Shown: one piece after another, positions 1-7,044 of the stretch
Numbering within the stretch: the stretch's first letter is position 1
Layout of the letters: the number at the start of each line of letters is the position of its first letter
Made by a program: the position numbers and the translations under genes
Assembly: GCA_002698995.1 (NCBI GenBank)
Contig: PAAX01000012.1
Location: 62,001 to 126,000, forward strand
DNA from: Ignavibacteriota bacterium
GTDB lineage: Bacteria > Bacteroidota > Ignavibacteria > Ignavibacteriales > Melioribacteraceae
DNA: 64,000 bases
Reading direction: 5' to 3'
The notes under the pieces: model-generated
What the model saw: only the letters and a program-made list of their open reading frames with translations
Told to the model about the DNA's origin: nothing
Database searches by the model: none

Positions 1-80
1 ATGTGAAATTCTTGGAAATCGGTTTCGAAGAATCATTAAAAGATGAAGCAATGTTTAAGGAGCTTTTAACAATATCTTAA
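1..80 (+). CDS. C-terminal end of a gene entering from the left (partial)
   Basis: An open frame runs from the window edge to a TAA at 78-80 and reads about 25 residues, ending in FKELLTIS. It is the same strand as the PadR-like gene that follows 42 bases later, so it may be the end of an upstream gene in the same transcription unit. The fragment is too short for any family assignment, and its coding status is inferred only from the open frame and position. Confidence 0.35.
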   Translation, partial: VKFLEIGFEESLKDEAMFKELLTIS

Positions 81-122
81 ATTGATAAATAAAAACAAAA
101 GAACTATTTTAAGATACATTAG

Positions 123-728
123 ATGTTAATTGAAGAATATATTTTGCTTCCAAAACTTTCTACATTAATATTGGGGATTTTAGCTGAGCAGGAGATAAGT
201 CCTTACCAGTTAAATAAACTTCTCAAAGATCTTGATACAAAGAAATGGTTTCCTATTGCCGAATCCACAGTTTATGCAACAGTAACAAAACTAAAAAGCA
301 AAGGCTTAATTGAAGGAAGAAAAGAGAGATTAGGAAAACTTCCGGAAAGAACAATTTACAGAATAACAACAAAAGGGGAAGAGGAATTTAAATCCGCTGT
401 ATCAAATTATTTTGATAGAATGGATTCCGACACATCCCGATTTGATATTGCAATTTTACTTATGCATAATCTTGATTCAAATGAAATTCAAAAAAGATTA
501 AAGAAAAAACTGGAGATGCTGGAATCGAATTATTATGATATAAGAAAACAGCTTTTATCTTTGGAGAGTGAGAGACACAAAGTTGGATTTACTACGATTG
601 CAATGTTAAAACATCGTCTGCATAAAATAGAAGCAGAGATAAAAACAATAAAAGAAATAATCAAAGAACTAAACACCACAAAAAACTCATCCCAGCAGCA
701 TCCGTTTGATTTTAGAATGAATAACTAA
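123..728 (+). CDS. PadR family transcriptional regulator
   Basis: This 201-residue protein has the PadR layout. A winged helix-turn-helix covers about residues 10-90; it includes LGILAEQEISPYQLNKLL, a W-P-I-A-E-S-T-V-Y recognition segment and a wing with the RTIYRITTKGEEEF signature. A charged helical C-terminal region at about 110-190 matches the Vir/AphA-type dimerisation arm. PadR proteins repress nearby genes and respond to small molecules or stress; the target and ligand here are unknown. The ATG at 123 has only a weak purine stretch upstream, which is common in this group. No transporter, the usual PadR partner, is adjacent inside the window, so the regulated gene may be the truncated one to the left. 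The family call is firm; the function is inference. Confidence 0.85.
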   Translation: MLIEEYILLPKLSTLILGILAEQEISPYQLNKLLKDLDTKKWFPIAESTVYATVTKLKSKGLIEGRKERLGKLPERTIYRITTKGEEEFKSAVSNYFDRMDSDTSRFDIAILLMHNLDSNEIQKRLKKKLEMLESNYYDIRKQLLSLESERHKVGFTTIAMLKHRLHKIEAEIKTIKEIIKELNTTKNSSQQHPFDFRMNN

Positions 729-763
729 AGAAAGTCCCGCAAGGTTGAACTAAACCAAAATAA

Positions 764-780
764 AGACTATATTTTAGTCT
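764..780. promoter_or_regulatory. Small dyad upstream of the toxin-antitoxin pair (candidate operator)
   Basis: AGACTA and TAGTCT form perfect 6-base arms around a 5-base loop, 21 bases before the antitoxin start. Phd/YefM antitoxins, with their toxins, usually repress their own promoter by binding short palindromes there, so the position fits. The arms are short and chance cannot be excluded in AT-rich DNA. Confidence 0.35.
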
Positions 781-800
781 AAGTAAGTTAGGAATTTAAA

Positions 801-1097
801 ATGAAATTTAGTGAATCAATAAAACCGATAAGTTATTTAAAGACTCATGCTTCTGAAGTAATTAGAGATGTTGCGGAAAATCAGAAAACGTTATTAATTA
901 CTCATAACGGTGAAGCTAAAGTTATACTTCAAGATGTTAAGCTTTATGAAAAAACACAGGAAAGTATTGCATTATTAAAAATTCTGGCTTTAAGCGGAAA
1001 GGAAATAAAGCAAGGAAAATACAACCCGATTAATAAATCACTTAAAAATGTTAAAAAAAGAATAGCAGATTTTAAGAATGGACAGAAAGAAGTATAA
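801..1097 (+). CDS. Antitoxin, Phd/YefM family
   Basis: The 98-residue product starts MKFSESIKPISYLKTHASEV and continues with a segment like LLITHNGEAKVIL, which is the Phd/YefM N-terminal DNA-binding fold (about residues 1-60). The rest is polar and lysine-rich, as expected for the disordered toxin-neutralising tail. AGGA lies about 8 bases before the ATG. The gene overlaps the following toxin gene by 20 bases, which suggests translational coupling. The protein would bind and inhibit the toxin and repress the operon. The family call comes from residue patterns and gene order; no experimental support is available here. Confidence 0.85.
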   Translation: MKFSESIKPISYLKTHASEVIRDVAENQKTLLITHNGEAKVILQDVKLYEKTQESIALLKILALSGKEIKQGKYNPINKSLKNVKKRIADFKNGQKEV

Positions 1098-1413
1098 AGT
1101 TAATTTGGTGAAATCTGCAGAAGATGATTTAGTAGAAATTTATGAATACATCTTTATAAATGATTCCGAAGAAACCGCCGATAGAATTTATTTAAAACTG
1201 GAAGAAAAGATTTTATCACTGCAGAATTATCCCAATAGAGGACATGTTTCAGAAGAAATGAATTTGCTTGGTATCGATGATTTTCTGGAAATCAATTACA
1301 AGCCATACCGAATAATCTATCAAGTTATAAAAGATACAATTTTTGTGCGTTGTGTTTTAGATGGAAGAAGAGATTTACAAAGTCTTTTACAAGAAAGATT
1401 AATGAGAGAATAA
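1078..1413 (+). CDS. Toxin, RelE/ParE family
   Basis: The 111-residue product carries the RelE/ParE superfamily pattern. A KSAEDDLVEIYEYI helix leads into a pair of helices, then the strand segment FLEINYKPYRIIYQVI and the C-terminal VRCVLDGRRDLQSLL. The YRIIYQV strand and the R-D near the C-terminus are typical of ParE-like proteins, which act on DNA gyrase, whereas RelE relatives cleave mRNA on the ribosome; the sequence alone does not decide between them, although ParE is the better guess. It overlaps the Phd-type antitoxin gene by 20 bases, the classic arrangement. It is full length for the family and shows no frameshift. Confidence 0.85.
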   Translation: MDRKKYKVNLVKSAEDDLVEIYEYIFINDSEETADRIYLKLEEKILSLQNYPNRGHVSEEMNLLGIDDFLEINYKPYRIIYQVIKDTIFVRCVLDGRRDLQSLLQERLMRE

Positions 1414-1415
1414 AT

Positions 1416-2147
1416 CTAGCTGAACCGCTCTTTCAATTTAGAAGTATATCTTCTGCTTACATCAAAAGGTTCTTTTACCGATTTCAAATGTATTCTATAT
1501 GATTTTTGAAACCACTCCTCAATTCTTTCTACAAACTCAAGATTAACAATTGTTGATCTGTGTATTCTTGCAAATAAATTTTCGGGCAGACGAGCTTCCC
1601 ACTCCTTGATTGATTTGAATGTAATTCCCTTTTGATTATCACCGGTTTGAATTTCTGTGTAATCCCCCGCGGCAGAAATATAAATTATATTCTTAATTTT
1701 AATGAACTGAAGCTTGCTGTTAAGAGTAACTAAAAGTCTATCTGATTCTAAAAGTTTTTTTGAATTCTCGGCAGTAGAATCATTTTTACTTAATTCTTCA
1801 ATTCTCTCAATAGTCTCTTTTAAGCGTTTTGGATTAACAGGCTTTAATAAATAATCCAAAGCATTTACATCAAATGCTCTAATTGCATATTCATCAAAAG
1901 CAGTAACAAAAATTACTTTTGTTTTAATTGGGATACTGTTGATTAAATCAAATCCAGATTCCCCGGGCATTTGAATATCTAAAAAAACTAAATCGACACT
2001 ATTTTCTGAAAGAAGCTTTTGAGCTGTTTTAATATCTGCCGCCTCGCCAATAACATTAATATTCGCAAAATCATTTAACATAAGAATCAATTCTTTGCGG
2101 GCTAAGCGTTCATCATCAACTATAATTGCATTTAATGTTTTACTCAT
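1416..2147 (-). CDS. LytTR response regulator
   Basis: This 243-residue protein has an N-terminal receiver domain (residues 4-120) with the acidic pair D11-D12, the phospho-acceptor D57 in FLDIQMPG, a T in FVTAFDEYAI and K in YLLKPVNP. A LytTR DNA-binding domain covers about 140-243, including IYISAAGDYTEI and RIHRSTIVNL. Such regulators bind paired direct repeats in promoters. It starts 2 bases after the stop of the sensor kinase gene, so the two form one operon. The divergent gene on the plus strand begins about 1.3 kb upstream across a palindromic spacer (3263-3346) that could hold a target site. Target genes are not shown by the sequence. Confidence 0.93.
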   Translation of the reverse strand: MSKTLNAIIVDDERLARKELILMLNDFANINVIGEAADIKTAQKLLSENSVDLVFLDIQMPGESGFDLINSIPIKTKVIFVTAFDEYAIRAFDVNALDYLLKPVNPKRLKETIERIEELSKNDSTAENSKKLLESDRLLVTLNSKLQFIKIKNIIYISAAGDYTEIQTGDNQKGITFKSIKEWEARLPENLFARIHRSTIVNLEFVERIEEWFQKSYRIHLKSVKEPFDVSRRYTSKLKERFS

Positions 2148-2149
2148 GA

Positions 2150-3208
2150 CTAATTTTCTATTTCGATGTTTACTGATACCGATCCATTATTTTTATCAAT
2201 AAAGAATTTATGTTTGTTTGGAAAACCATTTTCCAATCTTCTTTTTACGTTATCCAGACCGGTTCCCGTTCCGGTTAAATTAAACGAATCGCTATCTCTT
2301 TCAAACCAATTACCGCTGTTAGAAATATTTAAAATGAACTTGTTGTTATCAACATTAGCAGAGACCTTTATTTTAAGCGGTTTTGTGCTTGTCTGCATTC
2401 CATATTTAATAGCATTTTCAATTATTGGGTGAATTAAAAAACTTAGTACAGGAAAATTTTCCGCATTTGGATTTATATCATACTCAACAATTAAGTTTTC
2501 TTCAAATCTGGTTTTTTCAATTGCCAGATAATGCCGAATCGCTTCCAGTTCATCTTTAAAAGGAACATTAGAATTATTTTTACTTAACAAAGAATATCTT
2601 AAAAATTCCGAAAGTTCAGTTATCATTTCCTTTGCCCGCTTTTTATCTTCTTCTACCAAAGCTCTAATTGAATTTAATGAGTTGAATAAGAAATGGGGAT
2701 TTAATTGATAACGAAGCATCTGCAGCTGAGCAGTTTGAGCAAGAGATTCTGCCTCTTCGGTTTTCTTTAATTGTGATTGAAACTGATACCAGAACTTTAT
2801 TCCGAAATAAAGTGAACTCCATGCAAACAAAACAAATGAATTTGACCAGATGTAGCTGAAGTATCTATTAATTGTTAATGATTCAAAAACTTGTGAAGAG
2901 AAACCGAATAAGTAAGTAAGTGCAATATCAAACCAAAACCAAAAATTTGCAAAAATTACAGAAGAAACTAAAATTGCAATTAATATTTGCGGAATTGGCT
3001 TATAGACGTAATTGAGTTTTTTATAAATAACTCTAACTAAAAGTGTGATTAAAAATCCCGATAAATAAGAAATGAATAATGAAGCAATTTTTGAAAAATC
3101 ATCAATTGAACTTCTATAATAAAGAACTTGGTAAAGGAGATAAAGTAATATCCATCCGGAAATATTGAGAATCCAGAACAGTTTATTTTTAGTAATATTT
3201 TCTTTCAC
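2150..3208 (-). CDS. LytS/YpdA-type sensor histidine kinase
   Basis: The kinase has about four hydrophobic segments in the first 150 residues, a short coiled region, and then the His_kinase domain with QLNPHFLFNSLNSI, where H172 is the likely phosphorylation site. A HATPase domain follows (N in HPIIENAIKYG, and GTGTGLDNVKRRL). I chose the GTG start at 3208 because an AGAGG ribosome binding site sits 5 bases before it. An in-frame ATG at 3256 would add 16 residues with no conserved pattern and no such site. The kinase passes phosphate to the LytTR regulator encoded directly downstream. No extracytoplasmic sensing domain of recognisable type is present; the signal may be sensed in the membrane. 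Confidence 0.92.
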   Translation of the reverse strand: MKENITKNKLFWILNISGWILLYLLYQVLYYRSSIDDFSKIASLFISYLSGFLITLLVRVIYKKLNYVYKPIPQILIAILVSSVIFANFWFWFDIALTYLFGFSSQVFESLTINRYFSYIWSNSFVLFAWSSLYFGIKFWYQFQSQLKKTEEAESLAQTAQLQMLRYQLNPHFLFNSLNSIRALVEEDKKRAKEMITELSEFLRYSLLSKNNSNVPFKDELEAIRHYLAIEKTRFEENLIVEYDINPNAENFPVLSFLIHPIIENAIKYGMQTSTKPLKIKVSANVDNNKFILNISNSGNWFERDSDSFNLTGTGTGLDNVKRRLENGFPNKHKFFIDKNNGSVSVNIEIEN

Positions 3209-3262
3209 ATTAACCTCTGCGTAAATATAAATCAAATTAAAATCACATAAAAACATCTAAGA

Positions 3263-3346
3263 ATAAGCGGTTATTATTTTCGATTAACGGTTTAAAGGAG
3301 TCAAATTTTTTAAATAATCCGTTTATCGAATAACTTATCCGCTAAT
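3263..3346. promoter_or_regulatory. Imperfect long dyad with CCGTTWATCGA boxes in a divergent promoter region
   Basis: Two arms of about 28 bases (3263-3290 and 3319-3346) are imperfect reverse complements. Each contains a CCGTT(A/T)ATCGA box followed by a CCGC element, in opposite orientation. The region lies between the minus-strand kinase-regulator operon and the plus-strand gene at 3446. The boxes faintly recall LytTR/AlgR targets such as ACCGTT, but LytTR sites are normally direct repeats, so assigning the LytTR protein to this dyad is a guess. Confidence 0.4.
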
Positions 3347-3445
3347 CGAATTACAATAAGAAAACAGATATAAATGAATTTTATTTGTTCTTGAAAATTG
3401 GTTCATCGGGGGGATGAATCAATTCTAAATCAAAAGGAGATTTTT

Positions 3446-5509
3446 ATGAAAACTTTATTAAAAATATTTTTGGCTCTTCTGTTTGTACTTTCATTTAAAG
3501 CCCAAAATTTAATTGACGGTGCCGAGAGCGTTGCTTATCACGCAGAAACTAACTCTTACTTTGTATCAAGTTTAATGAATAATAGAGTAATTAAAATAGA
3601 TTCTGATCAGAACTATTCAATTTTTGTTGATAACATTATTGCTTTTGGAAACTGCATTAAAGGGGATACTCTTTTCCTTTCAAGCGGTAATGAAGTTGTA
3701 GGGATAAATGTTTTTACCGCAGAAATTATTTTTACAGTTGCTGTTGAAGGAGCGCAGCAGTTTGATGGAATTACATACGACAATAATAATAATTTATATG
3801 TTGTTGAAACTAGATCAAACAAACTTGTTAAAATCAATATAACAGATAAATCCTATTCATACTTTGTTGAAAGCGGATTGGAGCAAGCAACGCAGGATGT
3901 TTATTATGATTCTTTTAACGATAGAATAATTGTTTGTGCATACGGATTAAACAGCTCTGTTCTTTCGGTTGATCCACACACAGCAGAAGTAACTAAGCTT
4001 ATTGAAACCGGTGGAAGATTTGACGGAGTTACAATAGATAACAATGGATTTATTTATCTGGCCACTCATTTAAATGGAGGACAAGTACAGCTCTATTTTA
4101 ATGATTTTTCGAATGAACCTTTTATTATTTATCAAGGAATTGATGAACCGGCGGGACTCGATTTCAATATAGAAAATAACACAATTGCTGTCCCTAGTTT
4201 TGTTGGCGATAATGTGATTTTTATTCAATTGCCGGAGAAATATTTTTATCCAAGTTTTAATGTAGATCTTAAAACCGGCAATGCTCCGTTAACAGTCCAG
4301 TTTTCCGATAACTCAAAAACCAACATAGATAATGTAAATTACGAATGGGATTTTGATAACGATGGAGTGGTTGATTCAGAATTGAAAAGTCCTGAGTTTA
4401 CTTTTGAATCAAAAGGAGCTTACAGCGTTAAAGTTGATTATGAATCTTCCGAAGGAAATTATTCTGTAGTTAAAGACAGCTTGATTATAGTTTTTGCCGG
4501 AGAATCCTCTATTTTATTCAAAAAGAAAAGTTCGAAAGCTGTAATTAAATCAAGTGAAGAATTAAATCTTGGAAATGAGTTTACCGTTGAAGCATATATT
4601 TATCCAGAAGAATATCCATCATTTCCAATTGGAAAAACTATTATTGATAAAACATATTTCAGAATGTACTTAACGGGAAATGTGCTTGGACTTTTAGGAG
4701 ACAGAAGCCTATTGGTTTCGGTTACGTTATCTGATGAAAAAACATTAACTCTAAGCGCACCAAGCGATGCAATTCAGTTGAGCAAATGGCAGCATACAGC
4801 AGTAAGTTTTAATTCCTCAGAAAACAGCGCAAAGCTTTATATAAACGGAATTGAGATTGATCCGATATTAGTCGGTGCCGGAACAATTGAAACGGGATTA
4901 AAAAATAACACTGAGAATGATATTGTTGTAGGAAATAATCTTCTTGGTGAGACAAACTTTTCCGGTAAGATTGACGAAATAAGGTTTTGGAATAAGTCTC
5001 TAAATTCATCTGAAATAAATGAAAATTTATTGAATAGATTAAATGGCGATGAAGAAAATCTTGCCGGTTATTGGGATGTGAATGAAGGAAATGGAAGTAT
5101 ATTATTTGATAAAACATCAAACGAAAATAATGGTCTTTTAGAAGAGCTTGTTTACAGAGAAGGAGTAAATTTTGATGAAGTTGTTTCTGTGAAAAACGAA
5201 ACGGTAAATACATTACCAAGCAGTTTTTTGTTAGAGCAGAATTATCCAAATCCGTTTAATCCAAGTACAACCATTGAATATACCATTCCAACAAAAGTAG
5301 GGGACGCAAACTTTGCATCCCCTACAAATGTTACACTACGAGTTTATGATATTCTTGGAAATGAAGTTGCGACTCTAGTAAACGAAAACAAAGAACCGGG
5401 AAATTATAGAGTTAACTTTGATGCTTCCTCCTTATCAAGTGGAATTTATTTATACAGAATACAAGCCGCTAATTTCAATCAAGTTCGCAAGATGGTATTG
5501 ATCAAATAA
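3446..5509 (+). CDS. T9SS-exported protein: beta-propeller, PKD, LamG-like and sorting domains
   Basis: I chose the ATG at 3446 because AAAGGAGA lies 5 bases upstream and it opens directly into a signal peptide (MKTLLKIFLALLFVLSF). The mature protein has, in order, a beta-propeller of SMP-30/NHL type (about 20-260, with repeats like FDGVTIDNNGFIYLATH), a PKD domain (about 265-350, with YEWDFDNDGVVDSE), a LamG/concanavalin-like domain (about 360-560, with WQHTAVSFN and IDEIRFWNKSL), and a type A T9SS sorting domain (about 595-687, NYPNPFNPSTTIEY). It should be exported, cut at its C-terminus and anchored or released at the cell surface. Adhesion or glycan binding is plausible; no catalytic motif was found. 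A palindromic repeat is read in frame inside the sorting domain (5297-5325). Confidence 0.88.
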   Translation: MKTLLKIFLALLFVLSFKAQNLIDGAESVAYHAETNSYFVSSLMNNRVIKIDSDQNYSIFVDNIIAFGNCIKGDTLFLSSGNEVVGINVFTAEIIFTVAVEGAQQFDGITYDNNNNLYVVETRSNKLVKINITDKSYSYFVESGLEQATQDVYYDSFNDRIIVCAYGLNSSVLSVDPHTAEVTKLIETGGRFDGVTIDNNGFIYLATHLNGGQVQLYFNDFSNEPFIIYQGIDEPAGLDFNIENNTIAVPSFVGDNVIFIQLPEKYFYPSFNVDLKTGNAPLTVQFSDNSKTNIDNVNYEWDFDNDGVVDSELKSPEFTFESKGAYSVKVDYESSEGNYSVVKDSLIIVFAGESSILFKKKSSKAVIKSSEELNLGNEFTVEAYIYPEEYPSFPIGKTIIDKTYFRMYLTGNVLGLLGDRSLLVSVTLSDEKTLTLSAPSDAIQLSKWQHTAVSFNSSENSAKLYINGIEIDPILVGAGTIETGLKNNTENDIVVGNNLLGETNFSGKIDEIRFWNKSLNSSEINENLLNRLNGDEENLAGYWDVNEGNGSILFDKTSNENNGLLEELVYREGVNFDEVVSVKNETVNTLPSSFLLEQNYPNPFNPSTTIEYTIPTKVGDANFASPTNVTLRVYDILGNEVATLVNENKEPGNYRVNFDASSLSSGIYLYRIQAANFNQVRKMVLIK
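5297..5325. repeat. 29-base GTAGGGG...CCCCTAC palindrome inside a coding region
   Basis: Two 14-base arms (first arm starts GTAGGGGACGC, second ends GCATCCCCTAC) pair with one mismatch around a single central base. It is read in frame as roughly VGDANFASPT and lies exactly where the other two sorting domains in this window have no such segment. A related palindrome with the same outer GTAxGG/CCCTAC ends is at 6852-6879, so this looks like a dispersed REP-like element. Confidence 0.7.
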
Positions 5510-5622
5510 GCATCAATATTTTTGGAGGAATAGGAAAATAGAGTTGAGAAAATCTTTGTTTGTTTTTCAAATCATTTGATTATATCTTTTTGCCCATTAA
5601 TTAAAATGAGTTGATTGACAAA

Positions 5623-6045
5623 ATGGATGATCCAACTATTTCAGACTTTCCGGTAAAGACATTTGATAAAATCAGATATTCTGATACCGACAGACAAGGA
5701 CACGTAAACAACTCTATTTTTTCTTCCTTTTTAGAGACTGGAAGAGTTGAGATTTTATACAATTCTGAAAAACCTCTTTTATCCGAGAACTGCAGTTTTG
5801 TTATTGCCTCAATAAAGCTGAATTTTCTAAAGGAAATCAATTGGCCGGGAGAAGTAGAAATTGGCACCGGAATCTTGAAAATAGGAAACAGCTCAATTAC
5901 TTTTTATCAGAAATTATTTCAAAATAATATTTGTGTTGCAGATGCCGAAACGATTATAGTACAAGTAAATGATCAAACCAAAAAAAGCCACCAGTTATCC
6001 GAAAAGACAAAGTCTCTTTTAATGGAACTGCAAATAAGAGAATAA
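5623..6045 (+). CDS. Acyl-CoA thioesterase, 4HBT (hotdog) family
   Basis: The product of about 140 residues has the hotdog-fold thioesterase signature near its start, YSDTDRQGHVNN, in which the aspartate in DTD and the following GHVNN match 4-hydroxybenzoyl-CoA thioesterase relatives. ETGRVEIL and the segment IKLNFLKEINWPGEVEIGTGI complete the central helix and sheet. These enzymes hydrolyse acyl-CoA thioesters; the acyl group cannot be told from the sequence. The ATG at 5623 is used here, but a TTG four codons upstream at 5611 is possible and neither has a strong ribosome binding site. The gene stands alone, downstream of the T9SS protein. Confidence 0.85.
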   Translation: MDDPTISDFPVKTFDKIRYSDTDRQGHVNNSIFSSFLETGRVEILYNSEKPLLSENCSFVIASIKLNFLKEINWPGEVEIGTGILKIGNSSITFYQKLFQNNICVADAETIIVQVNDQTKKSHQLSEKTKSLLMELQIRE

Positions 6046-6152
6046 CAACGAAATAATTTCCGTCTTGTTAAAATTAAAGAGATAAATATTTATTAATTTC
6101 ATAATTTTGTGAGTTCGAAATCAAATTTCTTCTAACAAACACGGAAAAACAA

Positions 6153-6557
6153 ATGAAAAAATTAATCCCCGCGATTTTCTTAATCGCAATAATGTTACTA
6201 GCATGTGAACCAGAGATTGGGTCAGGAACTCTTTACAACTATAAAGTATATGGTACAGCAGATTCGATTGAAGTATATTATGACGGAAAGTATGAGCCTA
6301 GAAGTCAAAAACCGGATTCTTATCCAGTACAATATTATTTAGCGGTTAGATATAAAAGTGAATTTCCATTAAATTATTTTAATAGTAGCGATGAAGGTAG
6401 ATATAACGATAAATTAAGCATCACAAATATCAGCGATACCGGAATTGTCTATATAGAACAAAGAGCAACTTCTAATTACAACAATAGTGAGAATTTTAGA
6501 TTAATCGAATTACCGCCAGGCGGAGGATTTAAGCAACCCACCGAATTTGCTTATTAA
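6153..6557 (+). CDS. Lipoprotein of unknown function
   Basis: The 134-residue product has a lysine-rich start, a hydrophobic run and a lipobox ending LLAC, with C18 as the lipidated cysteine, so it should be a lipoprotein on the periplasmic side of a membrane. The remainder is tyrosine-rich and beta-like (YNYKVYGTADSIEVYYD), with FNSSDEGRYND and a proline-glycine turn near the end. It resembles small beta-sandwich lipoproteins in general, but I recognise no family. A hairpin followed by a T-run lies about 28 bases after the stop, so the gene is probably monocistronic. Confidence 0.75.
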   Translation: MKKLIPAIFLIAIMLLACEPEIGSGTLYNYKVYGTADSIEVYYDGKYEPRSQKPDSYPVQYYLAVRYKSEFPLNYFNSSDEGRYNDKLSITNISDTGIVYIEQRATSNYNNSENFRLIELPPGGGFKQPTEFAY

Positions 6558-6585
6558 AAGAAAGCCTGCCAATCCCGGTGGGCTT

Positions 6586-6607
6586 GCCTACGCAAGTAGG
6601 CTTTTTT
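6586..6607 (+). terminator. Rho-independent terminator after the lipoprotein gene
   Basis: GCCTAC and GTAGGC form a 6-base stem closed by a GCAA tetraloop and followed directly by six T residues. An extra outer pairing with AAAGCCTGCC at 6561-6570 may compete with or extend it. Confidence 0.8.
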
Positions 6608-6740
6608 ATTACCTACACATCTAAACTAATAACTTAGCCGAGAATATCGGAGGGGGTAATCTATGTAATATAATCCGATAAGTATATTTTATTATAACCC
6701 GCACTTATATCTAATCACAAAAAACAAAAAGGAATTTTAA

Positions 6741-6890
6741 ATGAAAAAATTCATATCGTTATTGGTTATGCTTCTAGCATTAGCCGGAACCATAACCGCA
6801 CAGATGAAAAAGCTATTGATAACAAAAATAATTAGTGAAACTTTTTACATTGTAAGGACAAGTCGCGACTTGTCCCTACTGACTTATTAA
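6741..6890 (+). pseudogene. Signal-peptide gene remnant with a palindrome-derived tail (49 codons)
   Basis: An ORF of 49 residues has a good ribosome binding site (AAAAAGGA, about 7 bases before the ATG) and a clear signal peptide, MKKFISLLVMLLALAGTITA, with an A-x-A type cleavage site before Q21. After only about 17 further residues the frame enters a 28-base palindrome (6852-6879) and stops. A secreted gene this well equipped but with no body suggests a gene truncated by deletion next to a repeat; a genuine short exported peptide is the alternative. It lies in a 437-base gap between the terminator at 6607 and mnmE in which I see nothing else of note. Confidence 0.5.
6852..6879. repeat. 28-base palindrome of the GTAGGG...CCCTAC type
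   Basis: Two 14-base arms (GTAAGGACAAGTCG and CGACTTGTCCCTAC) pair with one mismatch and no loop. The outer bases match the palindrome at 5297-5325. No transposase is present nearby. Confidence 0.7.
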
Positions 6891-7044
6891 ACAACAATTG
6901 ATTTATAAATTCATAAATCGGTTATTAGATTGATTGTTTCCTATCTCTAAGTTATTCTAAATAAATAGGTTACAAAATCCGCTCTGTTGATATCGGGATA
7001 ATTTATACTTATTTTTAAAGTTTTATTTTTCCAAAAATGGGCAG

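Noticed and set aside
4809-5249. 146-codon minus-strand frame inside the T9SS protein gene
   Set aside because: It is antisense to a well-supported multidomain coding region, and its composition (many Q, L, H, S) is what reverse translation of that gene gives.
6651-6668. GGAGGGGG ribosome-binding-like sequence before an ATG directly followed by TAA
   Set aside because: A start codon followed at once by a stop encodes nothing; it may be chance or a decayed leader and has no further support.
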